This document shows positions 63,934 through 64,000 of a DNA stretch of 64,000 nt, one piece after another. This DNA comes from Rhodospirillales bacterium. Its GTDB lineage: Bacteria > Pseudomonadota > Alphaproteobacteria > Rhodospirillales > Casp-alpha2. Position numbers and translations under genes: made by a program. Location of the stretch: assembly GCA_017644185.1 (NCBI GenBank), contig JAEPMA010000013.1, positions 37,548 through 101,547 on the forward strand, read 5' to 3'. The notes beneath the pieces were generated by a model. It was not told where the DNA came from, did not search any database, and saw only the letters and a list, made by a program, of their open reading frames with translations. The stretch's first letter is position 1, and each line of letters starts with the position of its first letter.

Positions 63934-64000
63934 CTCCTCACCTGTCCTCTCCTCCACGCGTGGAGGAGAGGGACTCTGAAGGAATGCCGGGACCCTCTCA
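63934..64000. repeat. Family A palindromic intergenic repeat (copy 8, cut by window end)
   Basis: Left arm CCTCCTCACCTGTCCTCTCC and first inner stem CTCCACGCGTGGAG, running off the right edge. It begins one base after the ecm stop. Confidence 0.8.

Overview
The window is GC-rich, densely coded DNA from an alphaproteobacterium, probably of the Rhodospirillales or a near relative. The pointers are a CcrM-type GANTC methyltransferase with a CtrA-like half-site upstream, an ethylmalonyl-CoA pathway cluster, ornithine-lipid genes, several short stand-alone PAS proteins and an FMN-riboswitch-controlled type II lumazine synthase. The order-level placement is inference. I see no rRNA, tRNA, CRISPR array, prophage or insertion sequence.

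Layout. 0-8 kb holds transport and housekeeping genes: a partial Na+/Ca2+ exchanger, a PA0069-type radical SAM protein, an EamA permease, an OFA-type MFS permease, a GFA protein, and a CPA2 antiporter with a lysine-rich tail overlapping rnhB. 8-17 kb holds ccrM, an SGNH-like/MBOAT acylation pair, two coupled PAS genes, a dCache class III cyclase, a proline racemase homologue without either catalytic cysteine, and a glutaredoxin-DinB fusion. 17-23 kb is a phosphonate-type ABC transporter operon (phnDCE1E2) with a divergent LysR gene and an HpnZ-like dehydrogenase. 23-31 kb contains an output-less sensor, a TerB-like protein, a 1,152-residue receptor-channel fusion, an APC permease, a CBS protein and a beta-CASP hydrolase. 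32-39 kb has a stand-alone receiver, a cupin, a third PAS protein, an exonuclease-CBS-nucleotidyltransferase fusion and a two-subunit sodium/solute symporter. 39-42 kb is olsB-olsA and another receiver. 42-46 kb is a copper-type TonB locus bracketed by two near-identical terminator sequences. 46-50 kb is etfB-etfA-hbd, a cobalamin adenosyltransferase and a HIG1-like protein. 50-58 kb has leuA with a leader-peptide attenuator, a molybdopterin oxidoreductase, a methyltransferase, a secreted nuclease, a LysE exporter and riboswitch-ribH. 58-64 kb carries mcd, ccr and ecm of the ethylmalonyl-CoA pathway.

How it fits together. hbd, etfAB, ccr, ecm, mcd and the adenosyltransferase form a coherent set for C2/C4 acyl-CoA assimilation, possibly supplied by the sodium/solute symporter. 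phnDCE and olsBA fit a life with limiting phosphate. The most unusual gene is the receptor-channel fusion: a periplasmic ABC-type ligand-binding domain, a second extracytoplasmic beta domain that resembles the ligand-binding domain of Cys-loop receptors, five membrane segments, an MscS pore module and a cytoplasmic cyclic-nucleotide-binding domain. A dCache cyclase about 10 kb away could supply its nucleotide. Roughly 105-bp palindromic repeats recur immediately after many genes.
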